DNA of 64,000 nt from Paramacrobiotus metropolitanus. Lineage: Eukaryota; Tardigrada; Eutardigrada; Parachela; Macrobiotidae. The notes beneath the pieces are model-generated. The model was not told the origin of the DNA. It saw only the letters and a program-made list of their open reading frames with translations, and made no database searches. Positions 46,847-58,179 of the stretch are shown here, in pieces (the first letter of the stretch is position 1; each line of letters starts with the position of its first letter). The DNA lies in assembly GCF_019649055.1 (NCBI RefSeq), contig NW_026570241.1:882501-946500 (forward strand), given 5' to 3'. A program made the position numbers and the translations under genes.

Positions 46847-47349
46847 TTTGATATGCGGAAATGTGTAGCCCTGATTTCCAGGAATCATTTTTCTGTGTTT
46901 CTAATTGTAAGTAGAATTAGAAAAGCAGTGTACGTAAGGAATGCATAAGCGCCCTAAAACGAGTGAACAATTGTACTAACCATTTATGGTCTGTGGTAAG
47001 CATCTTAATTAGCCTTATCTGTAGTTTCGCCAAAAATTTCACTCATGCTTTTTAAATTTGTTCACTGCACTGGTTCTCACACGTGCGCAGTATTTTAATA
47101 CCAATTTCAAGCTACTGCTGTCAGTATAAGCCTTCAAGTAACATGTTTTTATGAATTATATTATCAACAAATGCACACGTAATAATTTCATCGCTGCTAG
47201 GCATATCACAGGAAAACCGATTTTGCATTCATTGCACACGAGCTCATCAACTTCTTTTTTAGTGTTTCGAAATGCGCCAGTAACTGTTGACTTAAGTACG
47301 CTTTCTAACCGAGTTCAATACTACGGAACGTGCTGACTAAGCCTGACTT

Positions 47350-47660
47350 CACAAAGCGGTTGTCCCTGAAGGCCAAGACCGTTATCCGTTAGACAATGGA
47401 TACTTCTGGTATTCTACGTGGGATTTCTCTCGACACCGGTAAAGATGTGTTTCACATTCTGTGATGGGTTACTGCTGAATGACTTTGTGTGCACATTGTA
47501 ATGTTATAAGTGCTATCAAGTACTTTCTTTAGTGCAGAATAGAATATAGAAAGTTCCTGGTTCTATTGATACGGATATTTTTAATCTTCAGGTCATCATT
47601 GTCATTACATACGATTTATACGAACACGCGTAAGTGATGGCATCACGGCAACCAGGATTT
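47350..47660 (+). pseudogene. relic of a third two-exon-type GPCR (TM7 region)
   Basis: 47356-47438 matches the end of exon 1 of the GPCR at 61211: AVVPEGQDRYP, then after a frameshift RQWILLVFYVGFLSTP, then the donor CCG|GTAAA. At 47592 the acceptor TTCAG is followed by VIIVITYD, matching the start of the 75-bp last exon, then a premature TAA. The intron position is kept. Nothing of TM1-TM6 is recognisable upstream. It is a decayed duplicate, clearly non-functional. Confidence 0.85.
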
Positions 47661-47699
47661 TCAAAGCGGTGTTATGTCGAGCAGGATAATGGAGAATGC

Positions 47700-48680
47700 C
47701 TGTTCGATGCCCGAAACTGTATTCTGTGTTAAAACTGAAACGCACTTAATGCCAGAAAACTATCACTAATCACTGGTGTATGCTGTCATGTACGTATCTT
47801 GATATCCGACCAGTATGAGGCAGAAACTATGTAACAAAGTACCCTAACTTTTATTTGTGCACAAGTTGCTCTCCGTAGTGGCTATGATGCTTTTTGCTGT
47901 ACCTATGAATAACTGACTATTTCGAGTCAAGAGGAAGAAGTTTTGTGCAAATAAAATAGAACTTCTCGATTTGTTGGTGGTTTGGTTCCATTTAAAAGGG
48001 AAATCTAAGCAGTGTCGGTTTCCGGCTCTATTGGTGGCGCAACCCTTTAGACTTGGTCAGCTTGTTAAGTTCACCATTTTCAATTGTCTTTTTGGTTTTT
48101 ACTTAACGTTTACCGCATTCGCAACTTGCGACGTGGAACTTAGTTAGCTCATCTCCGACGGCAGCGCAGGTAACGCCGGCCAAATGCTGTTAGTTGTTAC
48201 AGTCGTTTAGCCGTGCTGCTTTGGATGCTTTTTGTACGTAGACAAAAGCATTGCGGAAGATGCATTCCAGTTACTTCTTCCTCGATCTGTACCTGAAGAA
48301 ATCGGCCATCTAGTTTCTATACGACAGCGCTAAAACCAGTTAGTGCACCATTATCCTAAGGCGATTCAAAGGGAAAGCAGAGCAGGAAGTGACAGCCTGT
48401 AAGGAGTCGTTACATTTGGATACCAGGCATACCTCGCTCAGCTCACTTTTCTCCTCGAAGCCGTGGAGGAATATCTGAGGTTTATTCCAAGCAAGAAAAA
48501 AATCGTTTAAAACTAGTGATAACGTGAGGGTTTCATAGATCTAGAACCGCTACTTTCCACATGTCACGTGGCAAACAATCTCAGTCGCTCTAAGATGGCG
48601 TAAATTAACGCTTAAAGAAAACTCAATAATAAATGCCCCTTATCAAGAAGACGTAACGAGTTTCGGCTTGGTTTGATTCC
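47700..48680. other. intergenic, no gene seen
   Basis: No open frame of useful length or recognisable domain is visible. The sequence may be old transposon debris, but I see no terminal structure. Confidence 0.4.
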
Positions 48681-48686
48681 ATTAAT

Positions 48687-49300
48687 ATGGCAAGCCCGAG
48701 TGGACTAAAGTAGAGAAAGCACTAAACTTTCTCCGAAGTTTAACGAAGTGTGATAAAGGTTTAGTCTTTGTCCAAAATCGTTAAAGTTTGTATGACTTTC
48801 TTTAAAAATTGAAATTGCAGTGTAAACTGGAAATAAATTGTTCAAACAAAGGTTTAATGCTTTCTTTCAAATTGCTAATCCAAGTCACGGATACAGATTA
48901 AAGAAATCTCATTAGCTAAACATTCCTTGCTAGAAATCTTTAAGAAAGTGTCTGGTTTTGGCGCGCGGATGTTGAAACATCATATTAAACTCTGAACGTC
49001 CTTAATCTGTTTATTGAACTTTGTTTTACACAATCTTTTAACTGCGAAGTTTCATATGATAAACGTTCATGCAAACTCAAGATGCTACATTTCTTTCAAA
49101 ATTAGTCTCGTGGTTTAAAGTTTAAACTTAAGGTTTAAACTTTGACTTAACTTTAAACTTTGACAACCCAGAGCAGAAAACTTGGAGAATAGGAGGCCGG
49201 GACGGTAACAGAGTAGAAGGGTAGGAGGCCAGTATGGTAGAAGGCCAGGAGGGGACGAGGTTGGGAGGGTTGGAGACCGGGTGCAGGAAAGTTGCGACAG
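48687..49300 (+). mobile_element. dispersed repeat, copy 1 (head ATGGCAAGCCCGAGTGG, G-rich tail)
   Basis: It begins with ATGGCAAGCCCGAGTGG (48687-48703). An AT-rich body with many AAACTTT/AAAGTTT words runs to about 49160, followed by a G-rich tail of diverged GGAGGCCGGGA/GGAGGGTTGGAG units to about 49300. The same head, body style and tail recur in inverse orientation at 60572-59953. No coding is visible. The class is unknown. Confidence 0.55.
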
Positions 49301-50890
49301 TTGCCAACAGCTGGCAGCAGTTGCCATCCGCAGTGGGTTGATTAGATGAATATTGTGACTGCTTCCACGGGGCGGTTGGCGTGGTAACACTGTAATTACT
49401 AAAATCGCGGAAAAATAGAAGGACGAAACTGAACGCGGGAAGGTATTTTTATTCTTATAGGTAAAATGAAAGGCCTCCTCTGGTTTAACCTGCACTTGGC
49501 CGTCAGGATAGCGACGTTTCCAGACAACGCCACGAGGAGGCGGCAGGAGGGAGAGGAAACCCTTGCTGTCCGACTCGTTCCCGTCCTCCGCGCTGATGGG
49601 TCATGTCAGGCATCATGAGACGAGAACGAGCGGATCGGCTGCGCAAGTTGGCTAACCGATCCTTCACGGACCCAGTAAAAAATTCATTCGCGCGGAGTGC
49701 GAAGCGGATAGTCGATTTTGCTGCAAAAATCGCTAGAAATTCAATCAAAAATAATAATTTCTTTAGTTACGTATTTGCAAGATCGGCTAGTATTTTTAAG
49801 CAGTAATCCCTCTTTACCCTGAAGTTTCCAACAGGTACAAGCGGGCAGATTTCGAAGGGGCGAAACAGATAAATACTCGTAGAGTCAAACAGATTAGATA
49901 CTCGTAGAAATCTAAGTAAGGAGCTTTTTTAATTGTGCAAGTGTGCAAGATTAAAAACGTTCAAAACCGTAAAATAATTTCAAGGGTTCAAAATAGAAAA
50001 ATAATCATTTCAATATTTTTGTTCAATTTCTTGCAAATCTCGCAGGAATATCGTGCGTCGGCTTCGCGCGATACCCATTTTTTCTCCTACTTCTGCTTTG
50101 ATTTAGTATGGGATCCATACTGGAACTTTCGCTAGCCTGAAATAATTTGATCACAGTTGAAATAATTTGGAATTTTTAAAAAAAATTCCAGCAATTTCCG
50201 AAGATTGTCCTCTGGATTTGAGCGAAAGTGGCTTTTTGTCTTATTTTTTTTGCGGTTGGTTCCGGACTTTGGGTCATTAGGCATACTTTACGTGCACTGC
50301 TTTTGACCCGGCATCTTTCAATAAAAATGATTTGTTGAGTATTTGTTCTTCTTTCCCGTCCCACCTCTCTGTAGGAGGAAAAATGTTATTATTTACAGGA
50401 TGAACGACTAGTCCAGTTGCGCCGGTGACCCGTATTACGGTGCTAATGCCATCACATATTGAATAAATAAAGCTAAATCGTTACGCGTCGTTATTGTTGC
50501 GTCAGCGATAAACAATCGTAAAGCGGAAATGGCTTCAATCGACTCTTAGAGAGTACCACTATTTTTAAAAGGATTGGAACATTAGTGCGATGCGCTAACG
50601 GTACCAGGCCATGAATGGTCTAACCGGCGCTGTATTGCTCTACGTAAAGTACTAGCAAACTTCCATGCCGGAGACTTTTCGTTTTCCGCAGAATTTCTGC
50701 CGTCCGCTAGGTGTAATCCGAACAGTCTTACAAAGGAAAGACAACCCGAAGAATTCCTTCCTAAGACTGTAATCCGAACAGTCTTAGGAAGGGCAAACAG
50801 TCTTACAAGCGACTGCACGCGTGGTTTTTCTGTAAGGGCGGGTTAACTTGATCACGGTGTCGGTATTCCGCGTTAACGAAAGATAAATTC
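49300..50890. other. repeat-like region without a gene
   Basis: Short frames only. A basic frame at 49603-49806 (RRERADRLRKLANRSF) has a clean mirror frame on the other strand and no splice support. An inverted repeat lies at 50756-50792, and the word TAATCCGAACAGTCTTA occurs twice at 50714 and 50769. Confidence 0.4.
50756..50792. repeat. 15-bp inverted repeat plus direct repeat
   Basis: CCTTCCTAAGACTGT (50756-50770) and ACAGTCTTAGGAAGG (50778-50792) are exact complements with a 7-base loop. The loop and right arm begin a word (AATCCGAACAGTCTTA) that also occurs about 55 bp upstream. It looks like a partial, inverted local duplication. Confidence 0.85.
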
Positions 50891-50897
50891 GAAGAAT

Positions 50898-51296
50898 TTA
50901 AAAAAAAAACTTTCGAATGTCATTGGTGCTGGCACAGATCACAATGATTTTAGGGCTCAGCCGGTAACGACAAAGCACCAGAGAAGCTGTCTGTAGGACC
51001 TTCTCTGAATCTGCCCCCGCCTCGCTGTTTATGTATGTGCACTGATTCGAAAAGCGGAAAATTTTCGATTGGAGATCGCACACTTCCTGGGGTTCGTTAA
51101 GCTCCAGCGAGACTTCCTGCTGTAGAATATAATCGTACGGTACCCAGTCTAAAAGGCAGCAAAGACCTGAATCCCCAAACATCAAGATTTCCGCTGTCTT
51201 AACACGCCCCACTGAATAATCCAGACCGTGATCTATGGTCGGTGCCCAGCCGTTTCCATAGCAGCGACGTATACTTATCCTTCTCACAAGTATCAA
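50898..51296 (-). CDS. SGNH/GDSL-like fragment
   Basis: A 130-codon open frame on the minus strand has no ATG at its head, so it is probably an internal exon. A splice acceptor CCATAG at about 51237 would start it. It contains ILMFGDSGL, resembling the GDS nucleophile block, and IIVICASTNDI about 80 residues later, resembling the GxND block of SGNH hydrolases. The final DxxH block is absent, since a stop follows shortly. SGNH domains occur in esterases and also in proteins of some retroelements. It runs divergently to the HECT gene at 51471. It may be a pseudogene. Confidence 0.4.
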   Translation of the reverse strand: MILVRRISIRRCYGNGWAPTIDHGLDYSVGRVKTAEILMFGDSGLCCLLDWVPYDYILQQEVSLELNEPQEVCDLQSKIFRFSNQCTYINSEAGADSEKVLQTASLVLCRYRLSPKIIVICASTNDIRKFFF

Positions 51297-51470
51297 ATAC
51301 TCCTACAGTAACACAGAAACCGCAGACTTACAGTACAGATAATGTATTATTTACTAAACTTACACACTCCAATCTTCCGACTGCAGTGCACTTGCTTTTC
51401 GCCGTAGGTTTCACGGCAACCGCGCCAGATGCTGAACATCAACGGGTATGTATAAAGCAAGCTAGCGCTG

Positions 51471-53193
51471 ATGTTTTACTTCGCAAACAAAGTTCTGTCG
51501 TTCAAGGTCGAAGATCTGAACCGTCGTCAGTCATTTGTAGCACCAAACCAATCGAGCAACGAATATAACTCTCAGTCATCTGCGGGACCGAACGAAACAA
51601 GGAATGAGCAAAGGAACGGTAGGTCATACAAAGAAAAGCAGTTTTTCTCAAATGTGGGTTAACCAGATGTGTTTACTAGAAAGGATCGCAGTTCGTCGCT
51701 CATCACGACTTGCACAAAGGGAATTACCCGACTACGAAGAAACCAGTTTTGAAGTTCGGATTGATTCGGATGACGAGGACTGCGTTCACGAACTCGTTGA
51801 AGAATTCCTCGCAAAGTTTGTTGATAAGTTTCCGGAGACGCAGCCAGTTTTCTACCTGAAGGATATGGAGAACGTGTTAGAAGAGCTGCTGCACTTTTTA
51901 AAGGAAAATTCAATCGCTCTAACGGCCAGGATAATTGTGAATTATCAAATGTGCGACATAATTTTCAGTGGCTCAGAATAGTTTCTTTTAGTGCACAATA
52001 AGGTTTCAAAGAGGCTTTAATGTTTTAATGATTTTGTTTTGCGCAGGGCTGCGGATCTCGGGGGAGTGTTGCGAGATATCACAAGTAAAGCCTGGATTCA
52101 AGCAGAGCGGTCTTGCTATTTTGAAGGCGACCGGGAAAAAGTTATCACCAGCGCGTTAATCCCTGAATGGATTTGTGTATCAATTGGAAAACTGATTTTC
52201 GTTTGCCTTGCTCACGGAGGCGCATTTCCGACATTTATTCATGCGTCCCTTCTGGATTTCATCTTCGAACAAAAGCGTCAGTATAAAAGCATCGAAAGCG
52301 TATTCCCATCGACTAAGAATTTGACTAATCTCATCCAAAGCGTCGAGTGCAACAGCAATTTACCTGAACAAATTCCAGAATTAAGGAGTTGGATGATTGA
52401 TCACGATATTCAGGTAACTTAAGCTTTACTGCATACTAATTGCTAGGCATTCAAATTATCAGTTTGCCACTGATACCTGAATATTTGTATCCAGTGCGAT
52501 TGCGAGATATTTTTTATACATACTTCCGTGTTTAGCCATACTTCTGGAAGGATATGGGAAAAGGCCAGGTTCTTTCTACTTTGTCTCAGTACGAGCTGAT
52601 TGATCGAAGAACTAGGAACCTTTCCCTGATCAAAGCGGGTTTTGACCAGCATTCTATTGTTAATGTACGTTCTACACAATTTTATGCTATTTGGTGCAAT
52701 TAATCACGCGCAACATTGCAGGAAATTGTGGAACTGGGGCTGCAAAGTACTTTGGCTACTTACCTCTTGCAGACGGTGTCGACGGCTAAGGAATTCAAAA
52801 ACCAGATAAAACCTTTAACTTTGACGAACAAACAGGACCAGACTACATTTGATCATTTTATGCGTTACATTGAGGAATCGCCGGAAGTGCGTTTGCAACA
52901 ACTTATGTTGTTCATTGTGGGATCCTGCCGGATCCCGGTGCCTAATAAAATCGGGGTACGTAAAAAAGTAGAAGATTCTGCTGTGAGGTGCGTTAAAGTA
53001 ATACTTTACTAAAATCCCGTTAAATGAATAGGTTGATTTTATGCGTTCCGAAACGAAACTCTGGCCTGTTGCCCACACTTGTGATCCCTCCATTGAGCTA
53101 TGGGCATTTTATCGAGAAGATGACTATGAAACGTTTGAGAGGGACCTGGACGGAGCACTGCGTTTGGGTTCGGACAGCTTCGGCATAGCTTAA
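51471..53193 (+). CDS. HECT-type E3 ubiquitin ligase, small
   Basis: Six exons (51471-51618, 51680-51950, 52047-52413, 52536-52664, 52722-52955, 53032-53193) join in phase to 1311 bp, 436 residues. The N-terminus is disordered and Asn/Ser/Gln-rich, then the acidic FEVRIDSDDEDC. HECT features follow: ADLGGVLRDITSKAW (usually D.GGV.REFF), IGKLIFVCLAHGGAFPTFIH in the N-lobe, LFIVGSCRIPV (usually FVTGSSR.P) and the catalytic-cysteine motif WPVAHTC. The final FGIA matches the usual hydrophobic C-terminus. HECT enzymes take ubiquitin onto that Cys and pass it to substrate. The layout resembles G2E3-like or other orphan metazoan HECT proteins. The start at 51471 and the second donor (51950) are the least certain points. 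Confidence 0.8.
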
Positions 53194-53199
53194 CAATTT

Positions 53200-56100
53200 T
53201 TTAACCTCTGTTAACTTTTATTTTGCACACATCTGTTTTGCCAATTTTCCGAGTTTGTTATTGTGGAGCCGCTACCTCAGGGTATTATAAAGGTTTTTTG
53301 AAAAGGGTTTTTTTACATTATTTTTTTAGTTCACAGAACACCTCATCGTTTTTGTTTTGGTTCGCTCAGTTACGTTACCATAACTGCTTTGTCAGGGAAA
53401 CTGCTCAAGTTTCGATGCTGTTTTTCGTTTTGCAGTTTGTTGTCACGCCCCATTCTTTTTTGCTAAATGACATTTTCTGGTTTCAGTTATTGTAAAGATT
53501 TTGGCTAGGCTAATTTTTTACTTGTTTTGCACTGCTGATTTTAAACGACAATTGCAACCTTTTTGAAAGAAATCAAATCCAATTAAAAGTTATAAACAAT
53601 TTCGGAATCGTGGTGAAATTGACCTGCGTTTTGTAGCAAGAACAGGGCAGGCAGTTTTTAGGTTTATCGCATTGGAATGGTAACCGCCACAAAAGTTACT
53701 GTACTTTAAATCAATTTTTACCATCACAAAGGTAGTCTGATAAATGATAATAAATCCATCTTTGTACCGATATGATTTACGCTGAATTCGATACCAGTAC
53801 ATTTTTAACTTACGTCCACTACATTTGCTTTATTTATATAAAAGGATCTGCATCATTATGCGTTGTGCTAATAAGACAGCAAGCACAATGCTATCGCTGA
53901 ATAACTCCATTGTGCTGTTTAAGAAATCTGGAATTTTAGGAAATCCACAAATTCATCGAGCAAACAAACAATCAAGCAAGCAAGACAGAAGTTATAATTG
54001 ATATGATGAAAATAATTGCAGTGGAAACTGCATAATCTGCAGTTTTATGCAGCTGCATTTGCTTAATATTACGGTTAACAAATGAAACAGTGAATAGGCT
54101 CAATTTCACGAAAATCTTTTCATTTCTTGGAGGGAAATGTGGATTTGTGATTAGTAAAGGAATTCGCAGTTATACGATATTTGATACTGCTGGATTCATG
54201 CCGTTGGCCACAGATAGATGGTTACTGATCCAGGCTTTGCCGCGCACTGATGCACGTTTTGCAAGTTAAAGTAAGCTATATTCACATTCAATAAGTCTTA
54301 GATCGTTAGATTTCATCAAGCCCGCTTATTACACAAACAAGTGATGGTTAACTGATATCAAATTGAATTTGAGCAATAGATGTTTACCGAGATGCTATTA
54401 AGCATTCATTTGCGTACAAGCGTTTTAACGAAGAAGTCTGTCTTTTCTTTTTCGTTATTACACCCTATTTTTTGCTTACTTATTCTGCGGTTTGACTGTT
54501 TGCAGAAACCCATATCTTCTTGGTTATCAAGCACAAAATCCTTAATATCTTCTTTTGGTCTAAAAAATGTCTGATACTTTACTTAAGTTATTATTTTAAC
54601 CCACATACTTAAGTTATTTAGTTTCCAGAAATCTTTATTATTGAAAATTTTTGGAAACTAAATAATTTAAGTATGTGGGCTTTGGTTTCATGCATCGACC
54701 CAAGCGCAATCTTCTCCCTCCCTTTTTCCACATAGGTAAACCAACTGTTCGTAACCGTAACGAAAGTACTGACTTCCTTTCTTCCTATTCATGTGATAAC
54801 TGCTGATAATTATTCTCTGCAAATTTTGTTTCCTGCTTGTTTTGCATTGCGTAATGACTTTCGTGTTTACTGTTAATATTTCTCGATGTTATTGCTATAC
54901 GAGTACTGCTTTCTTTCTCCTGTCTGAAGCCTAGAGGGGGCAACCGCTCCATTGCAAGGACAATAAACTTCACTTGATTCTTTTAAATGCTGTAATTATT
55001 GATGCAACCGCAACTGCTCCAAAATTTTTAAAAACGCAAAAACTTCGGCCACCTTTCTATACAGTAGCACACCTCGTTTTAACTGACAGTTGCCGCGAAG
55101 AAGGTGCGATAATTGCAATTGTACGGACCTAATAACTGCCAGATGCACACGGCTTAATTTAGTTATAATATCTATATATCTGCTTTTCGATCGTCAGAAC
55201 AAATCAGCCGGCAGTATGTAAAGTAAGCTAGGTCGAAAAGCGAGATTGCTCTTATAGTATGTTGAACCACCTTACGTACGGGCGTCACCGACACTGTAAC
55301 CGTTATTTGCTTTACAAATTAAAAATCATAATATATCATTCTGTTGATGCGTTTTTTATTTCAGCACGACTCCTCGGGTACCGAGCATTCCTAAGTGTAT
55401 GGCTGTCACGCAGAAGATGGAAGTTACTGCAGCGTCTGGGGCTTGAAAAGCTTGACGTTATCCATATCGTCATCGTCGTCATAGAAGTCCTCTATAGAAC
55501 GTTGACACTTTCATTCAAATTATTCTCGCAATAAAGATGACTTCACTTTCCTAAAATTTGTCTGCTTCGCTGGTTTATTGCATTACAATTACATCGATAG
55601 TTTTACGAAAATTTTCTGAATGGAACTTAATCAGCGTACTTAGAAAATTCTGTGGTCTGTTTTTTGAAAACCTGTGCTGTTCGTCGCATTTACGTTCTAC
55701 ACGTTATAGAGTATATTCACCGAAGGATGTTAGTTGTACTTCTGTTTTACGTTAAAACTTTTGAACTGTCGTCCCTGAACCAGGGGCCGAATTAAAATAA
55801 ACATTATCGAAAGCGTTGCAGAAGAACAATTACAGATGCCGGCGATAAGTACTAACCTAAATTCGGAACCAAGTACTTAACAGGACACGTTTTTTCCGTG
55901 CAATTTCAGAAGAATCTTTTGCATAAAATACGGTACACGTAATATAGTTAAAAACTTGAAACTGCTGAGAAGGATTTTTAGATTCAGTCGGTTTTTTTTC
56001 GAAGTAATGAGGTATTTGTTGGGAACTTCGCTGGGGGTGTATCGCAATGTAGAATTGACAACATTGGCAGAGGATTTGCATTCCTCTATTTGCAGGACAA

Positions 56101-56750
56101 CAACGTCCAGAAAACCGTTAAAATACAGTACTAGTTTATTTAGCAAGACAGTGATTGAATGCGTGTTGTATCATTCACGTGGCATACAGATTACGGTAAC
56201 AGAGCCGGTAATTAAGGTTAACAAAAAGTGTTACCGAACGATCTATTTGCATTGTTATTTCGTTCAAAACAAACACTGCATGCGGCAACATAAAAGTCAA
56301 TTTCGGACGAAACTCCTGGCAAATTCTTCAACGTATTAAGAACGTTGGAGGATTTGCATACAGTATCCACCAGATGAAAATGTTGCATGAACTGTTGCCA
56401 GGATCACCGCCCGGTATAGGCTGAGGGCGCATGAGGTCCGGATCCGGTCTAAAAAAATTCACAAACATGAATAGTGTTGTACTTGCATATATGTAGCAAA
56501 ATGGTTACATCGTGTATTAGATACGGTACATGTAGTGTCTATCAGCGGTGGCCTATTATCATGTGTTGTGGATTTTCCAGAATAAAGCTATTTACAGAGT
56601 GAGTATGTTTGTTTAATTAAATTTTTCAATTTGAATTTCTCTTGTTTAGTTTTAAATGTCTTTTTAACCGATCTATAAACGATTCCGTATTGAGGCATAT
56701 TCGCAACTTTTTGACATACAAAATAACCCGTTAACGTTGATTTTTTGTCC
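53200..56750. other. gene-poor region
   Basis: No supported gene. Short frames (53223-53495, 54380-54574, 55259-55534, 55956-56339) lack domains. On the minus strand near 55490-55425 an acidic tail-like reading EDFYDDDDDMDNVKLFKPQ ends in a stop and could be the last piece of a lost gene. One long hairpin lies at 54600-54679. Confidence 0.45.
54600..54679. repeat. 28-bp inverted repeat, 80-bp hairpin
   Basis: 54600-54627 begins CCCACATACTTAAG and is complementary to 54652-54679 with one mismatch in 28. The loop of 24 bases is AT-rich. Such free-standing hairpins are typical of minimal MITE remnants. No direct repeats are obvious at the borders. Confidence 0.9.
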
Positions 56751-56752
56751 AG

Positions 56753-56950
56753 GTATGCGCCATTGGCAGCATCCAAGCCATCGCGGTTTCATTCAGCGCG
56801 ACATCAAGCCCGCCAACATCCTCATCGATGAAGATGTTTGAAGTCAGTTTGAGGTGGCTCGATCGAGCGGCACGGCCACCTCAAACTGATCGATTTCGGC
56901 TTGTGTACCGGCTTCTGTTGAACCCACCACCGCAGAAATACAACTTCATC
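56753..56950 (+). pseudogene. broken LATS/NDR-type protein kinase exon
   Basis: After an acceptor TTTTTTGTCCAG, the reading is HRGFIQRDIKPANILIDED, the kinase catalytic loop (HRD with His to Gln, and DN changed to AN). A 37-38 bp insertion then breaks the frame. The sequence resumes with GHLKLIDFGLCTGF, followed by a TGA and THH. LATS/warts kinases read (G)HIKLTDFGLCTGFRWTHD here, so FGLCTGF is diagnostic. The DFG motif is present. The insertion, the in-frame TGA and the lack of flanking kinase exons mark a non-functional duplicate exon. The functional gene must be elsewhere. Confidence 0.75.
56844..56889. repeat. inverted duplication inside the kinase relic
   Basis: TCAGTTTGAGGTGGC (56844-56858) is the exact complement of GCCACCTCAAACTGA (56875-56889). 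The left arm lies within the insertion and the right arm is original kinase sequence. The insertion therefore contains a templated, inverted copy of the sequence next to it. Confidence 0.88.
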
Positions 56951-57269
56951 AGCCCGGTAAACAAACGGGAGTGGGCGGCAGCATCCATGTGCGCACCGAA
57001 GCTCGCTGGCCTGGCAGAACCGGGAGGCGGTGAAGTGACGGGTCAACTATGGAGGGCGGGGCCAATCGCAGTCGCCGGAAGCCAACGAGGGCGCGTTGGC
57101 CAGGCAGGGGAGTGGCAGGATGGGAAAATACTGAAGCGGCTGTACGCGCATTTCCAGGTGAGGACACGTGTGCCCCCGAATTGCTGCTCAGCAGCGAAAA
57201 TGCCGGTAACCAACCATACAGGCTTTTAGTGAGCGTTTGTTGTTATAGCTGCGATCACTATATATAAAC

Positions 57270-58165
57270 TTGGGATTATGGTAGAGTAAATTGTTTAACT
57301 GATATATTTTTAAAAAATAATTATTGCTGGTTAGTTTTTTAAATGTTGCAACGGGCATAACATTTTATCGGCTCATTTGGCTTAAATTGTTCAATCGTAA
57401 CTGACGATACACGCGGTATAAATACCATAATCATACGGATTGAGTTTGTAGTATGATGGTTTATATTGTACCAAACTATCTGCGTTAAATTGACATTCGT
57501 TAGTGAAATTTCAGACTAACTGTCAGTTATTTTGTAGTGAATTTTTGCTTCGAAACTGTGTCTGAAAGAGGTTTTATACCTCTTTTCCGGAATAAGACCT
57601 CATATCCGAATGATCCGGTTTTGTATGACGGGGATATGTTTAATATGCAGCACATTATGTAGCACCTAGGATATGTTTATTTTCATGGATCAACCTGGGC
57701 TACCATCTCGACAGAGACCGGCGTCCTGGTGAGGCAGTGGTCTACATTATTAAACTTGTGCCCTATTTGACATTATTTCCTTGTGCCGCAGATATATTAC
57801 GACGCAAAGCACGTATCTTTTAAAGCGGATGTGGATAGATTATGCAGTATATACAGGCGCAGTCAAATTACCGCACCGTCTACCATTACATACGAAGCAT
57901 CAAAATCGGATTCAAGCTTTGATTAGGGTTTTCTCTTTGTAATACAGAAATATCACAATGAAAATGTGGAACGCAATCTCGTAAACATCGGATAGAATAT
58001 TTAGTCCATGAACTTGCGTGTGGTGAGCGCTGGAGTGTCCTTGCATGGAAGCAGGCGTGACCTTTCTCCTCTGTAACGCACTCCTCATTCCAGCCGTTAG
58101 TTATACACAAACCAAGAATCCGCTCATGAATTCCCCACACGAGAAATTATTAGCTACCTATTTTT
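57270..58165. other. intergenic, no gene seen
   Basis: AT-rich, with no defended open frame, splice-supported exon or repeat border. Confidence 0.4.
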
Positions 58166-58179
58166 TTTAAGGTGACTGC

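Noticed and set aside
49603-49806. Basic frame RRERADRLRKLANRSFTDPV as a possible nuclear protein
   Set aside because: Both strands are open here. There is no acceptor or donor in phase and no family resemblance.
56828-57229. 133-codon frame across the kinase relic
   Set aside because: It runs in a different frame from the kinase motifs and includes the insertion. It is open by chance in GC-rich sequence.
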